NCBI GenBank assembly: GCA_019787685.1
Contig: JAHNUO010000037.1
Coordinates: 1 to 64,000 of the forward strand
DNA: 64,000 bases
Origin: Chiua virens
Taxonomy: Eukaryota > Basidiomycota > Agaricomycetes > Boletales > Boletaceae
Direction of reading: 5' to 3'
Below the pieces are notes generated by a model. The model saw only the letters and a list, made by a program, of their open reading frames with translations, searched no databases and was not told the origin of the DNA. The position numbers and the translations under genes are program-made. The stretch's first letter is position 1. Each line of letters begins with the position of its first letter. Shown here piece by piece: positions 1-12,212 of this stretch.

Positions 1-2291
1 AGGCTCATTGATCAAGCAAATTCTCGCCACAGAGGCATAGCAGGATATCCTTCTTGAATTAATAGAAAAAAGAGAAAGTGGAGTTGTCCGGGTGTGTGAT
101 GAGATTCAATAGCTTTTTTCATTGCAAAGTGACCTTCATTTTCATTTGTGAATAAGCCACAGTAGTTGGCAGCTTCATGAAAGGTGGTGAAAGTAATTCC
201 ATTGATGGTTTGAAGATCTTTGAATGAAATAGCTGCTCAGTGGAGGAATAGAGCACAAACATAGAACAGCTCTCCACAAGTAGGAGAGATAGTCACAACA
301 CGAACAAATTTTTGTCCTGAGACATGTTGGGAGGCTTTATTTTGTCTTATATCAACTTTTTCTTTTTCTGCAAAGTTGCGTTCCATGAGGATCTCTTCAT
401 CCAAGGGATACAAAACAAATTGTTTGAAATATTCTTCAAACTTGAGAGGAGCAAGTGTGTCAAAACAAAGAAAGTAACAATCAAGAAGGGAAGTGGTGGA
501 GCATCCACCTGTTTGTCGTTGAAACTGAGGAATGTTGTCACCAGGGAGGTGGATTGGAAGGCAGTCCACAGATGGTTCTTTTCGAGTGATATCATAGCCT
601 AGGATGCACCATGTGCTTTCAGGTGCAGATAGGTAATGTGCTTTTTGGAAGTCATTAATCTCATTCACAGGAGAATGACATAGTGGATCTTCAGGATCAT
701 TGGCAAGAGTGAAGAACATGATATCAGGCCCTTTGTAAAGATATTTGTAGAGGTAACTGAATACTTTGGCTATAAAGACAATCTCGAAGTGAAAATGACA
801 ATTAGCAATGTTGAGCAATGCAGGGCAGTGTGGAACCACCCATGCATCTTCTTCAAATCAATGATGTCATTGAATTCGACCAAACTCATCAATCAAGGTA
901 GTGAGATTGATTGGATGGGGCAAACCATATATGCAGTAACCATTGCGATTGCATTGACTACTGGGATGCATCAGGTGATTTTCATGGTGCACCATGAATT
1001 TTTTAACTTTTTCATGTAGTGCAGGATTATCATGAGACATTTCAGCAGAGATAATGCTGTCAATTGTCTCAAAGGGAGGTTGAGGATCTACCTGTGAGAG
1101 AGGAATGAGCTGGTCATTATTTAAAAATAAATGTGTAATAATTGCCTTGAAAATAATGTGTGCATAAGGGATACCCCTCTTTTGAAATTCAACAACACAG
1201 ATCAGATACACCTTTTGTCCAAAAGAAGTACGAAGAACAGAGAGAATCTTTTCAAGTCAATACTTAAATACACATGTGACCACCACAGGAGCATCTGTCA
1301 CAGTTTGACCTGGTTTGAGAACTGACTGCACTTCTGGCCAATCAGGATTGAAAGTCATGGTGCAAAAGAAAGTGGGCTGCCCAAATTTCTGGCCAAGCAC
1401 CATTGCATCTGCTGTTTGTTCTGATGACCATGTGTGTGAGCCAACAAAGCTGGAAGGAAGTCTGAGTGAAGGATCAAAATCCTCTTGTTCATGATGATAT
1501 CATCATTTGCAAGAAGCTGAACTTCGGTAACCAATGGATTGGGAGAAAGGAGGGAGATTAGGTATTGTGGTCAATCCCCATCCAATTTCAGCATGAGGGA
1601 AAAACAGGACGTAGTGGAGAGGTTCATAGTGATGGGAAAGAATATTTATAAACTGGGGTGGCTGATTTCTATGACAGTGAATGACAATGGAGCGGGGATT
1701 GACAGTAGTGGAATTCGAAGCATGCATGACTGCCACAAAATCAGAATTAGATGTGAAGTCTCATAGCTCCAGCTGTTTGCTTTTCTGCCAAGAAGTGGTG
1801 TGAAAATGATGAAGATGGTGCACATAGGGATTGACATCTCACAAATCATCTGCAACTGCTTGCACAATAAATGCCTGAGTCCCAAATTGAGTAGCCTTTT
1901 GTGTGTGCTCCAATTCATCATACAAAAACCAATGGATTGAATGATCTGTGTACTCAGTGTCATAGATAAGATGATATGTTTTGCCTGTGATTGCAACAGC
2001 AGGAGGACCTGCACCAGCACCAGTTGTGAAATGCTCAAATGAGCCATTGACACCTATTCCTGCAAATGAAAAGAGATTATGTATGACTCTACTGTGATCC
2101 ATTAAATGATGTGCGTTATTTGGATCATGAAGAAGAGCATGCATATGGTAAGGCAAGGGATGAAGAGCAAGCAATGCTTGTCTGCTGTTAGCACAACAAA
2201 ATGAATTGTGCTCTGAGCAGAGCAAGACTGCATGGCAAACATGATATCGATAGTTCCATGTCACAGGCTTGATCTGAGAAGGAGGATGCAC
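1..2291 (-). pseudogene. Helitron Rep/helicase protein, degenerate, cut by the window edge
   Basis: Reading down the minus strand, successive pieces match a fungal Helitron replication initiator in the correct order. A CC..LPPLP-type N-terminal block lies near 2150-1990 and is followed by a block with HPSYDPL-like spacing near 1600. Then come a TFNPDWPE block (~1370-1340), EFQKRGIPYAHI (~1190-1150), KYLYKYLYKGPD (~750-720), SAPESTW and LPIHLPG, and a FHEAANYCGLF block at 170-130 that runs towards the Pif1-type helicase beyond the left edge. The pieces sit in different frames and carry stops, including an LH-stop-AA at about 237 where CGA would fit. The HxH of the HUH nuclease appears as YAH, so one metal-binding His is lost, while the tyrosines of YLYKYLYKG remain. 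Known of the family: rolling-circle transposition. Termini are not visible. Confidence 0.85.
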
Positions 2292-2572
2292 CGTAAGGTC
2301 AATCCACCAAGGTGATTGCAGGTTTTGTTGCTACAAGCAAGTTAATTAGTATGTCTCCTATTGTTGTGAAATGAAGTCATAGTAATTACCCATGCATCTC
2401 ACATACTTTGCTGGACATGATGTGAGCACTCACAATTTGCTTCAATGGATAAAGGCATTTTTTATTGCACAATTAAACAATATGAATGCAGACATGTATG
2501 AGAAAGAGAAGGGCAGACAAATACAATGACACAAATTTTGAACTCCTACAGTTAGCATTCCATGAATAGCAC

Positions 2573-3409
2573 CTACTGAGATCCAGAAGCAGAGGTAGAT
2601 GCAATCGATTCCTGCAAGTTAGTCTGCTCATCTGGCTTGAGATCATCTTCTTTTCTCACTTGTTTTTCCTTCCATCCCTTCCAATCAAACTTCCCCAATG
2701 TGCTGGGAGGTGGCAAGTTCCCTGAGGGTGCAGACATGTTAGCACTGGGACCTAACACAATATCAATGGTGTGAATGAGAGCATGCTCTCCTACAAATGT
2801 GGAGAGATGTCCATGTAACACAACATGTTTTCCAGCATCTGGTGTAGGCATCTCCACAAACTGCATGCTAGCAGCAGGATAAAAGCATCCAAGGTGAGTC
2901 AGTTGCTGCAGAGTTGCACCATATTGAGAAACATCAATGTTAAATGTGCGGTTGTGCTCAACATCCAGCCTAGATTGTGACACCCTTCTAACTACAACAA
3001 ATACAGGTGGAGGAATCTCCCCTTCACCATCCAACAAAGATGGTATAGATAAGAATTCCTGGAAGAGAATGCCAATTAGATGCAAAAGTCAAAGTGAGAA
3101 AAGCACACACTCCATTCACAAACAATTGCAGTAATGGTTCAGTAGTCAGAGGGTTGGTGCCTGCTGTTGTGTGTGATATAACACATGCTGTTCCAAAGTA
3201 TGCTCCATCTTCCAGTGGCACAGATGCACCACCTCCAAAAGTGAAAATATCAACAGGGAGATCCACACCAGACATAGGAAGAAACCTGTCATGTTTCCAA
3301 AATTGCTTTCCTGGAACATATGTCTAGGAGTGTCCATTTCGAACTCCCATGATACCATTGACATTGCAAGCAGTTGCCATGATGGTGGAAAGAAGCAAGG
3401 AGATAGCAA
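2573..3409 (-). CDS. Hypothetical protein of an agaricomycete family, probably spliced
   Basis: Two overlapping frames (about 3275-3024 and 3085-2573) read as consecutive exons of one protein. The first has a Gly-rich start (FGGGASVPLEDGAYFG), then PLLQLFVNG and a NWHSLPG end. The second continues FLSIPSLLDGEGEIPPPVFVVVRR, with a later CFYPAASMQF and a C-terminal GKFDWKGWKEK before a Ser/Thr tail. The layout (short beta-rich segments, a PPVFVV block, a G-H-L-S turn) resembles uncharacterised Agaricomycetes proteins that I remember near transposons. I cannot name a domain and infer no function. It ends about 280 bases upstream of the Helitron Rep start on the same strand, so it could be Helitron cargo or a second ORF of that element. 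Exon joints were not fixed. Confidence 0.45.
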
Positions 3410-4879
3410 AGGGGCCTAGGTGCACAAAGATAAGATGGGCCACTGAGACAGGAGAACAGGATTGAGTGACATAGCAGTGGAGGCCATGGAGCACTGGATA
3501 GGAGAGTGCAGGGCAGAGCTGCAATTCAGTATGTGCAAGCTATTTCACTGTTTCCATTTTACCAACAAGTTTGAAAAGCTTACTTTTCACTCTGTATTCA
3601 TGTGATTTAAATTGATGCCAGCAATTTCAACAATGAGGGCAAATCAAACACATGTCAGAGTGAAGCTGTGCATGATCAAAGCCATATCACACAGTTGGTA
3701 ACAAATTTCTTTTTGATGATGTGCTCTGCAACACCTGAGCCACGGGTCACACGCCCACTATCTGATGCCCGGCATGTAGATTTTCCATATTAGAGAAAGA
3801 AAATCACATGGGTGTACACTGCTCAGGCTTATAGTATTAGATATAACACTATGTAGACTTTGTGAGGTTTCCTGATGCACATTGACACTGGATAGAACTT
3901 GATACTTTGCCATCACATATTGAGGTCACTGCTCATATCCATGTAAATGGCAAGCAGATTTTATCAAAAAGTTGAAGTTGTTGAGCATGTGGACGAGAAG
4001 ACAAGTAAGGATTTTGTACATTGTAGTACAATGTCAAGGGAAAATGCAAATCAAGTGTTATCATGCCTGACTCAGATTGGAATGGAAAGGAATCAAAGAG
4101 AGCTTTTGATTAAGTACAAATACCTAAGTATCTATATGATGTAGGAAAATAGACTAGAAGTAACCTAGTGTAAATGTAAATGCAAGGCAATGACTCAATT
4201 AACTACATCTTTGAGAGAAATGTTACTGTATTCAATAGTGTGCATACATACAGTTTTGAAATGTTCATCAATAGATGGAGAACTGAGGGGATAGTTATAT
4301 CACAAATCATATGCATGATGTAATTGGCAACACACTGGTTATGCTGTGCAAAAAATTGATGTTGGTATATATTGAGTAGAGTAGAACAGATTTCTTGTTC
4401 ATCCAAACTAGAATGTAGCTCAAACTCTGATGATAAGGATAAAGCAATGTCATATGTGGTATTCACAACAGAATGAGTGTCTAGAAGTATTTTGCTTAAT
4501 GGGAAGAACTCACTTCATTCCCTAAGTACATTGTTCAAAGCTGTATGAGGAATGTTGTGCAACATTAACAGAGAGAATCAGACATTGTATTGTCCAGACT
4601 CCTTTTCAACTGCATGATGACATATTAAGTGAAGCACATATTGTACTTTTTGACTCACCAAGTAAAATATAATAAATGTTGGACATTAGAATAGATACAA
4701 TCGACAGAAGTGAAACATTGATGGTCACAAAAGCAAAAGGAGTTGATGACAGATGAGCTGCTGTATGAACACAATTGAAATTTGATTTTCAAATCTTATC
4801 AATCAGGTTGAAAATTTTCTGAGCAATCACATGGTTAAGAAAAAAGAGAGACATAACAAAGATGGATTACAAAGTCATT
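3410..4879. other. AT-rich stretch without a recognisable gene
   Basis: Only short open frames occur (about 65-87 codons at 3947-4144 plus and 4203-4466 minus), with no motif I recognise. CpG is almost absent: I find no CG at all between 4201 and 4500. This looks like decayed repeat DNA. Confidence 0.5.
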
Positions 4880-5182
4880 CTAATTGTTCAATGGTGGCAT
4901 CCCTACAAGCACAACCCAGTGGATGTTCAATCTGTGATGATCCAAGAGATTGTCAACTTTATGTTTATAGGTATTGACTATATAAACAACCATCACCAAT
5001 GATCTAACAGGAAGTTCATCATCAAATTGCTTCATATTGTGTTGATCCAGATTAAGGTTGATACTTGGTTCAAATCTTATAGTCTTGTGCCTATAATCGC
5101 AAATAGGAACTACAAGGAAGATAAGTGAGTAAAGAAAAGACACAAAAGTCAAACCAACCTTTTTCTGATGTGGAAAGTACAT
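4880..5182 (-). CDS. Fragment of an agaricomycete hypothetical protein
   Basis: The frame contains YRHKTIRFEPSINLNLD followed by FDDELPVRSLVMVVYIVNTY and ends in IHWVVLVGMPPLNN. The pattern 'DELPV.SLVMV.Y.VNTY ... L.WVV.IG' recurs in a family of Agaricomycetes hypothetical proteins that I know only from annotation lists, so no function is assigned. It may be the C-terminal exon of a longer gene whose upstream part, at 5190-5420 minus, is broken by stops. The surroundings are CpG-poor and probably pseudogenic. Confidence 0.4.
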   Translation of the reverse strand: MYFPHQKKVGLTFVSFLYSLIFLVVPICDYRHKTIRFEPSINLNLDQHNMKQFDDELPVRSLVMVVYIVNTYKHKVDNLLDHHRLNIHWVVLVGMPPLNN

Positions 5183-5729
5183 GCCTCACTTGTGATCTGC
5201 CTGAAATTAATCTGGGACTAGGAGCAGATATAACAAATTTGTTCTTTTTTGACTTTAGCAGAGATGATGAGCTGGGTTTTTCATCTACTACAGCAAAATT
5301 TAGACTTTGTTCTTTTGGTTTTGGTCAGCAAATGTTTGAAATTGAAAGTGGTCCATGTAAATGAGGGAGACACACAGAGTGTATCAGGTCTCCCAATGAT
5401 TGACTGTTGTGAAGGTTACAGTAAAGTTATTTGAATTAGATGAAATTTGATGAGTTGTAAGTCAGCAAGGATTGACCTGAGAAAGGTTGACAAAATTGCC
5501 ATAGTTTGAGAATGTATACAATCCTCACAAAAACCTATGAATGGGCTCCAGCAGATGCAATTTCAAAGGTCAAAATAAACATACTTGGTGTTTACAATTC
5601 CACCATTACAGTACCATAAAATGAGCAATGCTATCTGTGCCACTTTTCCAGCATGCACATTAACTAAAGTAACTGATCTGATGAAAGACACACTTCCATG
5701 TAATGTGAGAATCACAAAAGGAACTACAT

Positions 5730-6206
5730 ATGGAAGATCCATCAAATTGTCATAATGCTTGCCAAAAATTCAATCCTGATTATCAACCTTGGAACCATCC
5801 ACTTTGGGTTTATATCTTCAAACCAAATAAATCAGTAAATTATAAGAAAGAGTTAAATAAAGACAGTATCCCAGCTTACATTGATCTACTGAGATCTTCT
5901 AAATATACTGTTGTCAATCAGGTAGCAGTATTTGAGTTGGTCGACAATTTGCCTCTTCTGAATAAAGTCAATAAACAACAAGACAATGACATAGAATGTA
6001 TACATGATAGTCTGATGTCAAGCAAGTTCCAGATCAGTCAGAATATCATCATTGGGTTCAATAGTAAGGTGTCTGCTCATCAACTCATTCTGAATATTCA
6101 CCAAATCAGGACTATGTGTCCAAGGCTTGACTTCACAACATTCGTTGGAATTCTTCCTGCTATCACAATGATTTTTGCATATGTACATCATCTGGTAAAT
6201 TTTTAG
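5730..6206 (+). CDS. Unrecognised 158-codon open frame
   Basis: An open frame of 158 codons starts MEDPSNCHNACQKFNPDYQP and contains PWNHPLWVYIFKPNKS. It is longer than the random open frames of this AT-rich zone and has two tryptophans in a P-W-x-H-P-L-W motif, which suggests real ancestry. I do not recognise the family. No partner gene is adjacent; minus-strand frames at 5563-5745 overlap the start. It may be an exon of a decayed gene. Confidence 0.3.
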   Translation: MEDPSNCHNACQKFNPDYQPWNHPLWVYIFKPNKSVNYKKELNKDSIPAYIDLLRSSKYTVVNQVAVFELVDNLPLLNKVNKQQDNDIECIHDSLMSSKFQISQNIIIGFNSKVSAHQLILNIHQIRTMCPRLDFTTFVGILPAITMIFAYVHHLVNF

Positions 6207-9200
6207 AATTGTCTGAAATGATGAATGAGCATAAAGAACCCTTCAAATTGTCATTCTTGAGACTGCTATAAGATAACATGAAGCTCAGGGCTTTAAAGTA
6301 TACAAAGATGTCCATGTATGAATTATCATCAGATGATTCAGTGTCTTTGACAACACAATGTTGTGATGAATGTGAATGTAAAGATAGAAGGATCAATGAT
6401 TCAGTAGAATCTAGTAATCTAAGAGGAATCCAGTGAACCAATTATCACACAGAATAGAGAGAGATGGACTGTTGTGAGGGTTTATGTTTACATTTCCCTT
6501 TGGTTTTGATTGTTGTTGAAGATTCATTGACATTGTTGATGATCTATTATTTTTAATAAAAAACATTGAGGACATGACTGACAAGACAAAAGATAATACT
6601 GACACTTCTTCATGAACAAGAGGGCAATACTTAGTTGAGAAATCTAATGAAACACATACAACAATGCTTACCTGCTAACCTCCTTTGAGATTCTTTTCTT
6701 TTTCATCAACCTAATGGAATGAACCATGAAGTCCATTAGAAGAGAAAAACCAGATTTAAAAGGAGGCATGTACTTGTGACCCAACATGGATGGAATGACA
6801 ATGGAAGATAGACTGAAAAACAAAGACCACATCAGACATCAACATGTGACATGGCTAAATAACACACAAATGGTGAGTGAAGTTAGGAGGTGTGGATAAA
6901 TCATCATGATTGATTTTGATTTTGACTATATGAATTTGCAAAAACCTGGAACATAGGTTGAAATACCCCCAAAAAATTGTAAGACAACATTATTTCATAA
7001 AATTTCAACATCAAGGAAAGAAAGTAGAAGACAAATGTACAGAGTTGTATTATCTGTGTGACTGCAGACAATCAATACAAAACCAAACATGCAGTATGAT
7101 AACATGAAAAATAGATTATTTTCACTCTTGAGTAACAACTGAGACCTATTAAAAAAATTGTCAAATGAAAGCTATCAAAAATCAAGTGAACAAACTCAAG
7201 ACATGAGCTGTTGATGAACTGTCATCAGGCTCATTTTCAAAGATTACAGTACCTTCTGCAAAGGAAGAGACTTCATGTTGCAACAGAATCCATGCAAAAA
7301 TTGGCAACTGTCCTGGTACTCTAACAACTAAAATACAAGACCCATAAATGAAACTGATCAGATTACAAGAAACAATAAACTTACCATAAACAAAAGCTGA
7401 ATGATATACTGAAGCAGGCATTGAACAAATTCTGCTTGGAAATGATGACAAGTCAGAGTTAGCTTGCTAGCTATATGTTTCAGAAAGTATGTGTTAACAA
7501 GTATTTGAATACAAATAATCACAGACCACCTTGTTTGAAATTATGTTGAAATTCCAACAAGAAAACGACTGAGTTATGTGTGGTTGTAGAGCCATTCAAC
7601 AAACCTGAAATCATCTGAATCCAATGCATACTAGTGCAAGCATTAAGTCTGATGCAGTGAAAAGCAATAGAGAAAGACCTCACTTTATTCAGAACATTAT
7701 GAGATGTAAATGACAATGAATCTTGAAGTAATCACAAATAGATCTAGATGAATAACAACAAACAAAACAAGGGATAATAACTGAAAACTGTGACACAAAT
7801 ACAAATCACGTGACTTCAACCATACCACCTCCATATGCCAGTGAACATGTAGCAACTTGAAAGTCACCATATGATATATGCCAAAAATCTATTTAGACTG
7901 TCAAAAACATGTTCAAATGCTGCAAGCAAAGATCTGATTCAGACACACACATGGCATCAAACTGTTTACTCTGTTATCTGAAATGAAATGAGAACATTAT
8001 GAAATTGTGTTTCAAAATTTATCTAAGGTAACTATACACAAAATAACAAAGTTTGATGGGTATTAACAGATAACTCAGATAACTTGTGTGAGCAATACAT
8101 ATCATTTTGAACTAGCATTCCTGCAACAAGTACAATCAACAGTTATGCAAAATGGACAATTATCTCAACTTCAATCAAGCAAGTAAGATCCTGCTCTCGT
8201 CATCTACATTCTTAAGTTTTGATGCTTAATAATAACAGAATTTCAGTACAGTGAATTCATTGCAATAAGACAAGGAAACAAGATAATGCTTCCTTGTCTC
8301 GCTTACAACCTGGTATGTTACCAAACTTATGTGAGATGAATCATAATCAATACTTGAAAGGATTCCGACATCTTCAAAGGCTGGGTCACTACACCAACTG
8401 ATGCCAATGGGGAATCATGAATGGCATACAAGAGTGACAATGTACTCATCTGACTCACAAGTGATCAGTATGCACATACTGAGAAAAACAAAGTGGAATA
8501 CTATAAGATGAGCTCCAATTGTAAAAGGTCAGTCCATTCAATCAACAAGCAATCCATTCCTGAGGTAGAAGTCATTGAAACCTGATGAATGTCATGTGCT
8601 GAAGTATTACAATGTGTGACACAACAACAAAATCAATGTCAATTCATTGTGTACCTTGAGTCTAAAAGTAGCTTAAGGAAAATCTTGAGGAGTCTCCCAT
8701 CCTGATGTTCATTAGAACAAATAATCAAGCTGTCACTGAATCATGAAGATTAGTATTAAATTAACAGTGAGCTCGAAGGCTGAAAAAAATTCCATTGGAA
8801 GTCTGATGAAAATCTAGCAGTAGCCAAGGACATTGCTGCATTGAGTGCCAAGGACCTCTTGTAGACAAACTGCAAACATGCCAGGGAGGTGAAAGTGCTG
8901 CCATGAAGCACTGATAAAAAATGTGGCAATGGCTTGACAGGTGAAACAGGTAAGACTGCAGCCCACTAATGGCAGTCTTCCTGGTCCTGTAGATGCACTT
9001 GAATTCATCTCCCTGGTGGTTCATAGGTGATTCAGGCAATGGGACTCACCTGAGGCCCTAGCAATGAATCCAGAGCATCAAGAAATTTCTTTCTTTCTTC
9101 CTTTTGAGCATGGCATGTCTCTGAACCCTGTTGACAATTCTTCAAGCTGACAGTCAAGCTATGTGCTAACTCTGAGTCTGCCCCCAAGAATTGCTGCAGA

Positions 9201-9366
9201 ACAACTGCATTTGAGTATGAGTCCACACTGGCAGCACTTCCCAGTCAATCCTGAGCCATCTCCTTGTCTCCAAACATGAACCAACTTGTGATCTGTCTCC
9301 TGTGAAGAAGTCTTTGATAATGAAGATGACCTTGTTGCTATACAAGGTCTTTGGTGGCAAGAATAT
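6207..9366. other. CpG-poor intergenic or decayed repeat DNA
   Basis: No convincing gene. A minus frame at 7182-7451 has a hydrophobic stretch and the phrase VRVPGQLPIFAWILL, but no family could be named. The minus frames at 8761-9410 lie just upstream of the DDE transposase and look like non-coding flank of that element. Confidence 0.4.
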
Positions 9367-10378
9367 TTGGTCAAACCATTTGAGAGGCCTGGAATCTTTG
9401 AGAATGCCATTATTGATGGTAAGATGGTATCACAGGAACGGCCTGAGGGAATGGATGTTCCTGATGGGTTTCAAGAACTCAATAATGAAGGTGCTATTCA
9501 CTCATGTTATCACCTGAACATAGATACTGAGGCAGTCACAGAAGTTGAGGGTCATAGCAATGAAAATAATGATATTGACAGAGATAAGGTGCCAATGAGT
9601 GGCTCTCAGGACTACAGCTGGGCACTGCAATGTCCTCCGACTGTGGAGGCTGCAAAAAAGGCATGAGCAGACCGCCAGGAGCTCCTGAAGTTATACCAGG
9701 GCAACAAAAGATACCTTGCTAGTGTCCTTGAAGAACATCTTCATGCGATGAAGGACTTCCTCATCTCATTCACAGATGTCAATAACAAGCTTGGCCTTGT
9801 CACTGGTCAGTGGGGAAAAGCAGCCCTTCAAACAGCATGATGAGAAGAAAAGGGGTTGTCATTTGCATGGTGCCTTGGTCGATGGACAAAGCAATATATC
9901 AAGGATTGCAACAACCTACCTGTTTACCAATCAACTCCAAAGATCTCTTGCATTACCAATGAAGAACTTGTAGCAGACATCAAACTCCATCTACAGAGTG
10001 TCGGAAAGTACATCTGCACCATGGATACATATAGTTGATTATCTTGAAGATCCTGTCATTCAGAAGCACCATGGGCTGAAGAAGACAGTGTCATTGACAA
10101 CTGCTCAACAATGGCTGAAAGAGCTAGGTTACCACTGGAAATGAGAGAAGCATGGACAGTGATGGTCATGAGTGCACTGATGTGGTTGAGTATCATCAAA
10201 ATACATTCCTTCCTGCCTGGTCAAGCCTTGAGCCCCATCTATGGACATGGACAGAAAATAATATGATCAATCTCACTGTTGACAATTCCAAGTCCTCCTC
10301 CCATTCATCTCATCAAGCTGTTGCTTGGTTCCATGATGAATCAGCATTCTATGCTAATGACCACCACAAAGTTCTCTG

Positions 10379-10867
10379 TAGTGTTTTAAAGTCTGGTCCA
10401 GTCTGGTTTTCCACAGTCCAAATAAGGCAACTGTACCAAGACTGGTCCTAGAAAGGTCCTGGGCCCTTGCACCCACAACTGGACCAAAAAAAACCAGTCC
10501 AAAATGGTCTTTTGATTGGTTAGAACCAGTTACAACTGGTTTTGTGTGAAACCGGTCTTTTGACCCCTATCCCGTGGAAACCATGATTAGCCATGGTGAA
10601 ACAAAATATATTATGGACACCTGGCTACCTACTGACCCTTAGATCATAAGATCTGAATCACAGGATCAAAGGATATGGCCATTTCCAGGTGGCATGTCAG
10701 CCAGAGGGGGTCTCAACTCGGTTTTTGTTGTAGAAATTCAAATAAAATACCTAAAATTCTGAAGATATTGTGGGAAGTACCAATGGATAGGAGCTAAAGA
10801 CCAGTCCACTAAAGGACCAGTTGTGACCAGTCTTTTGAGCAGTCCTAGACTCCACTTCAAAACACTA
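10379..10867. mobile_element. hAT-type MITE, copy 1 (inside the DDE transposase gene)
   Basis: The 489-bp insert starts TAGTGTTTTAAAG and ends CTTCAAAACACTA, an inverted terminal repeat with one mismatch. The flanks GTTCTCTG (10371-10378) and ATTCTCTG (10868-10875) form an 8-bp target duplication with one mismatch. TAGTG ends and 8-bp duplications are hallmarks of hAT elements. It has no coding capacity. The interior contains repeated CCAGTC/GACTGG motifs near both ends. Confidence 0.8.
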
Positions 10868-10937
10868 ATTCTCTGGGAACATGAAAGTCAGATGCACTAC
10901 CTCAGCAAAAAGGAGAAGGCATATCTTTGATGGTTGC

Positions 10938-12212
10938 TGTTACTGTTACAATTCTTTTCTTTCTTTCACTTGTGCTGCTTCACTATGCCTGATACTTCAG
11001 GTATCTCACTATGCTCATCCATACTCGTTCTATTTGAAATCCTTTACCTAAGCATTGGTTCAACCTGAACACTTACTCATTTATTTCTTATCATCATCTG
11101 CTGCCTTTGCATCGTATGATGTCCTCTTTTGACCTATTGTGCTGGTTCTGCTCTTCTCAGTCACCCGTTCTTCCATTGGTCTGTGTGTCCTCTCTTACAT
11201 ATAAAATAGCTTGTCAAGTTACTCCTGTACACTAGTCTCGTTCTCTGCAATCTAGTTGAGTACACTCAACTCCTCCTTGGACTTCAGCTGAAGTCAACCT
11301 CATCTCTTGGTCCCAAGAGTATAGATTCTTGACCAAACAACTCAGGAAACTCCCTGAGTCCAACCTTGTTCTCTCTGGTAGCAATTATGCTAACCAGATA
11401 TCTCCTTTGAACTCCACAGTGTGCCATGTACCAAGTGGTGGTTGTTTGAGTTATCGCAGCCACTTGTTACTTAGCACTTTTGCAGCTACAATAGGTCCTA
11501 CCCAGAACTATCATAACAGTTATAATTTCTCTCTTTTCCTCACTTGTACTACTTCACTATGCTCAATACCTAGGTATCATCATACATTCATTCATACTTC
11601 ATTTCCTTTCACCTTTACATAACCAGCACTGGCATTACCCAAGTGCTTACTCATTTCAATTCATGTCATCATCCGATGACATCACACTTACTCACTTTAC
11701 TTCATGTCATCATCCGATGACATCAAGCTTACTCATTTCACTTTCATCATCGTCTGTTGCCTTTGCATCATATGATTCCTCCTTTTGGCCCTTATCCCTT
11801 CCTCTCTTCCTGGCCATCCTTTTGGACACTTGGTCCATGTATGATTCCATATGTATAAATACCTCACAGTGATACTCCTATACCCTAGTCTTGATCTCTG
11901 CAATCTAGCCAAGTCTCACTGCCTCCTCCTTGGGCTTCACCTAAGCCACTCTTGATACTACAACCCACACCTAGTTCTACCTCAACTACAAGAGAAAGTC
12001 CCTTGGTCCTTCAGGTATAGATTCCCAACAGGACGCTCTCAGCAATGCCTGAGTTCTACCTCATCTCACTGGTAGCAATCCACTGACCAGTAACCCTCCT
12101 TGACCTTATCCAGCGCATCATGTATCAAGTGGTGGTTGTTTGAGTTATCATAGCCACTTGGTAATTAGTGCTTTTGTGGCTATGCTAGGTCCTACCTGGA
12201 ACTTTCATAACA
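10938..12212 (+). mobile_element. Outer solo LTR of a gypsy-type element, itself split
   Basis: 11519-12212 is collinear with the reverse complement of the intact gypsy LTRs at 31424 and 38435. Shared features are a CT-rich start with TTTCTTTC runs, the CATCATCCGATG repeats, TATAAATAC, TCTCTGCAATCTAG, and GTGGTTGTTTGAGTTATC near the end. It ends CATAACA at 12212. Its first bases (TGTTAC, 10938-10943) lie left of the inner LTR. Flanks GTTGC (10933-10937) and GTCAC (12213-12217) could be an aged 5-bp target duplication. Removing it restores an uninterrupted MV-TDFVSADYG reading of the host transposase. It is more diverged than the intact element, so it is an old insertion. Confidence 0.7.
10944..11518 (+). 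mobile_element. Inner solo LTR of the same gypsy-type family, nested
   Basis: The segment starts TGTTACAATTC and ends CATAACA. It carries the same internal landmarks as the outer LTR: TTTCTTTC, GCATCGTATGATG, TCTGCAATCTAG and TTTGAGTTATCGCAGCCAC. Flanking GTTAC (10939-10943) and GTTAT (11519-11523) form a 5-bp target duplication with one transition, placed exactly inside the first bases of the outer LTR. An alternative is a tandem LTR-LTR product of recombination. Confidence 0.65.

Noticed and set aside
3700..3800. Short GC-richer stretch that could be a tRNA
   Set aside because: No cloverleaf, A-box or B-box could be drawn.
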